From assembly GCA_029204225.1 (NCBI GenBank), contig CM055100.1:33507645-33571644 (forward strand): a stretch of DNA of 64,000 bases, given 5' to 3'. The DNA is from Diphasiastrum complanatum (lineage: Eukaryota > Streptophyta > Lycopodiopsida > Lycopodiales > Lycopodiaceae). A program made the translations under genes and the position numbers. The number at the start of each line of letters is the position of its first letter. Within the stretch, counting starts at the first letter, position 1. The notes beneath the pieces were generated by a model. The model ran no database searches. It was not told the origin of the DNA and worked only from the letters and a program-made list of their open reading frames with translations. Below, piece after piece: positions 59,700 through 64,000 of the stretch.

Positions 59700-59998
59700 G
59701 TCGCAGGTTCACTTGCTAATGTTATACTTAGAATAGAAGAAGCTGATGCTTAGCCTCGGTGGTTCTCCTCTTCTCAGATCTATCAGCATCAAAGTTTCTT
59801 TAGGTTACGTGCTTCAACTTTCTTTCTGGATAATAGATCTATTGCTAAGCTCTCTATCGACTCTTCTGATCACTTTCTACATTTAACAGAAATTTGGAAT
59901 GAAGGCCGTAAAACAACCATAGCCCAAAATTATCACTTTGTACATCTAGGCTTGGTTCAGATAGGTATCAACCAATTGTTTCGTAAAGCCCTTGCGTA
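59700..59998 (+). pseudogene. EPRV movement-protein fragment
   Basis: SLANVILRIEEADA, IYQHQSFFRLRASTFFLDNR, LTEIWNEGRK and VHLGLVQIGINQLFRKAL align with EPRV-2 41740-42045. It stops abruptly at about 59998. It stands on the strand opposite to EPRV-3, and the join is within about 50 bp. Confidence 0.85.
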
Positions 59999-60017
59999 GT
60001 ATAGCCCTCCCGCCTGT

Positions 60018-60798
60018 CAACAAAGGTTAGATCACTGGATAGGTATCTAACTATGCATAGATGCTAAATTTAGTTAGTTTCCTACTTACTCCCTAACTCT
60101 ATTCACCACTAACACTATCTCCCTTAACTCTACTCCTCTACACTAACATTCATCATGATTTGGGTGAAGGAAAGGGATAGAAAAGGAGAGGAAGAGAGAA
60201 GAGAAGAGAGAAAGAGAGAGAGAGAGATGAGATGGAGGTTAACTCAAATGCTCAATGTCATTGCTTATGGAAAAACCTTAACTAGCATAACCAAAAAGCA
60301 TGGGAAATGAAAATAACAAGCAATCACAACAATAGCATAAGCAAGATTGATTAGCAAATGAGGATGTTTGGGCTCTCAAAATGGTAGAGTCTCCTCCTCT
60401 CTATTAAGCATGAAAATAGTGTACAAATGGTGTCTTTTTATAAAATGGAGAAGGCCCTTGTCCCTCAATCCTATTGGCTAATATTCACATTGATCCTATC
60501 CATTCATCTTGGACCCAACTTGATCCAAGGGTCCACAAAAAGTACATTGGAAATCACAAGATTCATGTGAGTCCAAAATTGGACCCAACTCTAAAAAGAA
60601 AATCTAAGTTTAGAATTGACTTTGGGCCTCAAGTTTTATTTTAATTACAAAGGGGCCAAGTCTATTATTTTATTTATAACTTCACTTGCGTGCTCATTGG
60701 GCCATGGGCTTATACACGCAGAATATCATGCCCTCACCACACATTTTATTGGATGACTTTATTTATTTACACTTTGTTGGAAATACCCCCAACAGGAC
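60018..60798 (-). repeat. Possible LTR
   Basis: On the minus strand the block starts TGTTGGGGGTATTTCCAACA, a palindromic start like that of the solo LTR at 44110, and ends with TTGTTGACA. No clear 5-bp duplication is seen, and the flanks differ (EPRV on one side, gene B flank on the other). No coding is visible. A GA-rich run lies near 60200. Confidence 0.35.
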
Positions 60799-61002
60799 CC
60801 ACAGCCTGAAGTAGTGTCGGTCCCTCGGCACTCTACCGGTTTAGTATAGTGTTTTCTTCGACCGCCTTTGCTGGATTAGATAGGTGGTGACGTCCTCCAT
60901 AAAGTTGAGGCGGTGCAGTTTCTTCAAGTCCTTGGGTGTGTGAAGGGACTTGTGAACTCTTCGTGACCAATCTTGGTCGACCCATGTTTGGAATCTCCGT
61001 GT

Positions 61003-63952
61003 CTATAGATCGCCCAGAAGCGCAGCTCGGTAATACACACGAGCGATTGGCAGCTGATCTTCGACTTTGTCTGAAGGTAGCACCTTATTAATGTCAAAAA
61101 ATATGGATGGAAAAAAATTGTCCCATTTAGTCTCGATCCCCATTAGATGTTCTAAGTCCCGGGCGTAAGTGGTTGTCGCACGGACTGTTGGATCAGGGCA
61201 ATTCATATAATGGTTTGCGAACGCAGTGAGAGCCCTTCTGGCATCTACATCCATAGTCACCCATAGTTTGACTGTATGATCGGCCAATTAAAATTCTGAA
61301 GTGTGATCTTGTCTAGAGGGGTGCCACATTCCGCCCATTTGGATCTTCGTGTACATGGCAGGAAGTGCGCGTTCACCCGTAATTGTTGTGGACTTGTCAC
61401 GTAGGCCTTGATGGCCGTAGGGTCTCTTTCGAACAACTGCTGATGCCACTCTAGTTGTGGTTGGAGGGCGGGTAATGCTTGCAATTCTTTGCCCTTTATG
61501 GTCTGGGCTGAAAACGATATCTGTCAGTTGCCTCTTGATGACTCGTGGGGATGTTGATTTTTGCCTCCACGGACTTGGGTCTTTGGAAGGCCCGGCTGGG
61601 AGATATCGTGCGCGAACCTCTGGATGATGTGGCTTGGCTTTGGCTGGTATCTGTGCCTTGGCCCTGGTCTTGCGTCTCAGTAGTCATATCTATTTGCTCT
61701 TGATCTTGGCCTTCAGACCCTTGATCTTGGTTAAATCCCCCTGCTGCCTGCTGGCTTTGGTCTTGTCTAGTACTGGCCTGTGCAGCGTCAAAAATTGGTG
61801 GTGGTGGAATTACCACAAGGGTGGGTTGGGCCTTCGTGTCCATGAATTTTTGGCATGCCTTGAGGGCTTGTTTGGCCTGGGCAAGCTCGTGAGTTGAGCT
61901 TGTCTGATATTTGTTGAACTCTGTCTGGTAGCTATTTAAGGTTTGGCTATAAACCTGCACCTGATGTCGAAGAAGGTTCAATTCTGATTGAAAAAGCGGC
62001 CTTGAGTATGGTGCAGGTTGAGCTAACCAGGCGAGCTTTTCATCTTGGAGGGCTTTGACCTCCGTCCCCAGGCATGTATTCTCTGCTTCCAAAAGGTTTA
62101 GTTGCGTCTGGATGGGAGCAAGCCATTGGGACGCTTCAAATTGAAGCTCCCGCACCTTTGTGGAGACCTCTATCAGCGCTTTGGAGAGGCTTTGGATATA
62201 TTTGTTGAGGCACTCTTCCTTCTGGTGCAGCTTGGCAAGCTCCTGGTGCCCTTCTTGTTCATGTTGTTGCATCAGAATCAGTTCGTGCTGCAGCTTGGTG
62301 AGGTCTGCTCGTAGTTGTGTGTTACTCGTCGCCAGGTGTAGTATCCTACTTTCCAGATCGACTTTGGTCGCTACCGCATCCAGGATGTAATTTTCCAGAG
62401 TCTAGTACGTCGTCGTTAGGTCTATGGGAGCAGCTGGTACACTGGCACTGATAGGGGCCTTTGTTGTATCGGCCCCGATGACTTGTGGAATACCCTCGTC
62501 ATTATCTTCGATCAGGTTCTCATTGGACCTGATGCCATCTGGGGCGGTATGATCAGTCCGATCTGGCGATGGTACGAAGACTGTTTGAATAAATGCGTCA
62601 TTAGGCAATAGTTGGTTGCCCTCGGCAACCTTTGGTGGCAAAGCAGGTGGGGTCTAAAAAGCAACTGTGGAAACAGGGGTGAGGACGGTTTGTCCGAACG
62701 AGAGGGTGGGAGGAACAGAGGGGAATTGAAGGGTGATGTGGAGTATGGAAGCAGGCGAAGATGGAGCAGAAAGGGTCTGGCGTGGGGGTGAAAAATTGAT
62801 GACTTGCATCCACGCCAGAGTGTCTGAAGACAATTGAGAATCAAAAGGATTGAACGAAATGGAAGCAACGGTGGCGGTAGGAGTGATGGAGGATGCGATG
62901 GTGATGGATGGAGTAGTGGATAACAGAACAGAGATAGGAATTGTATCAACAACAGAAACAGGGGTGGACATAGAAACAGATGTGGATGGAACAGAAAGAG
63001 AGGTAGTGACAACAGAGATTGGAGTGGGGGGTTGCATGGAAGAAGAAGTGGCGGTGGTTGATGGGGTGGTTAGTGCAGTCGTGGAGGTGCGTCTTCGGGT
63101 AGCAGGTGGAGATGTGGATGTAGAGGCTATGCCACGCATTCATTTGCTGGCCGTTGTGTTAATAATTGCAGGTTGGGAGGAGGTGGATGCTTGAGATGGC
63201 GGATAAAGGTTAGTGTGTGGCACAAGGGTAGACAAAAGGGATGAGCATTGGAAACCGCGCACTTTCGCCTCAAGAAGTGCATAGGCAAAGTTACACAACA
63301 GGGGGCTTGCTGCGATACGCTCACGGTTGTTGGGTTTGATGGAGTTGGTTAGTTCACGAATAAAGAAGCTATGCCAGTCGTATGGCACAACGGAGGGGCC
63401 AAGGAATTCCAGAAAGGATTTCACTATCTGACTCAGCAGCTTAGACTGGATTTTGTCCTTGCGAAATGTTGAAATAACCAGAAAGTTATTCAATAGATGC
63501 GCAGCCGTCTGAATGACGGATTCCGTGATAGCATCTATGAGATAATCATTGTTAGTCTGAATTGGAAATTTTGGTGTAGCTTGGGTGACGAAAGGCTTGA
63601 TCAGAGTTTTGGCGTGGCGATGGGAGATGGGCTGAAGGTCACCGGACATAATGCCAATGGTGACCATCGAGTCTGCATTAATCCTGACCTTGTACGTGAT
63701 ACCTTGGTACAAGAAGTGAAAACGAGGCTTTTTCTTGTCCCAGGTGGCGTAAGCGTGAAGGGCAAGGCCCATGTTAATCTCAGAATGGAAAAGCATCGGG
63801 TAAAAACCCATTGCCTCTAGAAGTGGGCCGGCTGTCTGCAGCCATGGTTGGATCAAAGCATCAAAGGGTAGAGGCCAAATTTGTGTGGCCTCGGGGATTT
63901 CACGCTGGATCACCTGTTTGGTGCCAGAGTCTTTAGAGGATGAGGAGGCCAT
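61003..63952 (-). pseudogene. Gene B: second copy of the unrecognised gene A family
   Basis: The start is MASSSSKDSGTKQVIQREIP at 63952. The N-terminal domain (about 240 codons) includes HFLYQGITYKVRINADS and VPYDWHSFFIREL. A T/S/P-rich region follows, then a strong coiled coil (about 62400-61960; LHQKEECLNKYIQSLSKALI). A Q-rich linker leads to a C-terminal domain with FNWPIIQSNYG and GIETKWDNFF. One continuous frame runs from 63952 to about 61500, broken only by three stops (63140, 62654, 62402). Frameshifts near 61495 and 61270 follow. Length would be about 980 codons. No enzyme motif is recognised. The shared order with gene A, and being repeated, suggest a mobile-element protein, possibly structural. 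Confidence 0.6.
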
Positions 63953-64000
63953 GTTAGCAGTGATGATTAGAGGTCGAAAAAGTAGGAAAAATAGTGGAAA

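Overview
The window looks like nuclear DNA from a large, repeat-rich land-plant genome. The evidence is plant-type Ty1/copia elements with initiator-tRNA-Met primer-binding sites, CACTA and hAT transposases, several endogenous Caulimoviridae-like pararetrovirus (EPRV) copies, GT..AG introns, long CT/GA/CA microsatellites and a short interstitial CCCTAAA telomere tract. A DUF7869-type transposase gene and the EPRV style make me lean to a fern or another non-flowering lineage, but that is weak inference. I found no intact host gene, tRNA or rRNA. Nearly everything is a mobile element or viral fossil, mostly broken, and often nested.

Layout. 1-2.05 kb: an unrecognised acidic spliced gene (minus) and a Ulp1-type protease fragment (plus), diverging from a cluster of CACRTGTG palindromes. 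2.4-8.4 kb: an unknown degenerate gene, a copia scrap, a CACTA TNPD pseudogene (minus) and two short repeat blocks. 8.52-32.42 kb: a 24-kb inverted duplication. Its arms (8521-15527 and 19735-32421) each carry a decayed gene related to bacterial beta-class DNA amino-methyltransferases, an array of 19-bp palindromes spaced about 42 bp apart, and the start of a transposase gene. The 4.2-kb loop holds the rest of that DUF7869-like transposase, a Transposase_24-like gene and an EPRV scrap. The right arm is further split by two copia elements, and the left arm by a foldback-like element.

32.4-36.5 kb: a hAT fragment joined to EPRV-1, which is circularly permuted relative to its primer-binding site. 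37.6-40.5 kb: gene A, a member of an unrecognised repeated family with an ACTCGCC-rich leader. 41.06-45.3 kb: head-to-head EPRV copies, one (EPRV-2) holding two solo LTRs. 45.3-51 kb: microsatellite-rich DNA and a hAT transposase pseudogene (minus). 51.5-55.15 kb: a copia element (plus). 55.5-59.65 kb: EPRV-3 (minus), carrying a hAT-type and a Stowaway-type MITE, abutting an EPRV movement-protein scrap on the other strand. 61-63.95 kb: gene B (minus), a second member of the gene A family.

How the parts fit. The most interesting unit is the ancestral element inferred from the left arm plus the loop: a methyltransferase-like gene and a DDE-type transposase gene transcribed away from each other across a palindrome array. 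The array is well placed to act as a transposase-binding or shared regulatory region. After the unit had already begun to decay, much of it was copied in inverted orientation, with EPRV sequence at three of the four junctions. Both methyltransferase copies are now frameshifted, and both have a non-canonical motif IV (DISY rather than DPPY).
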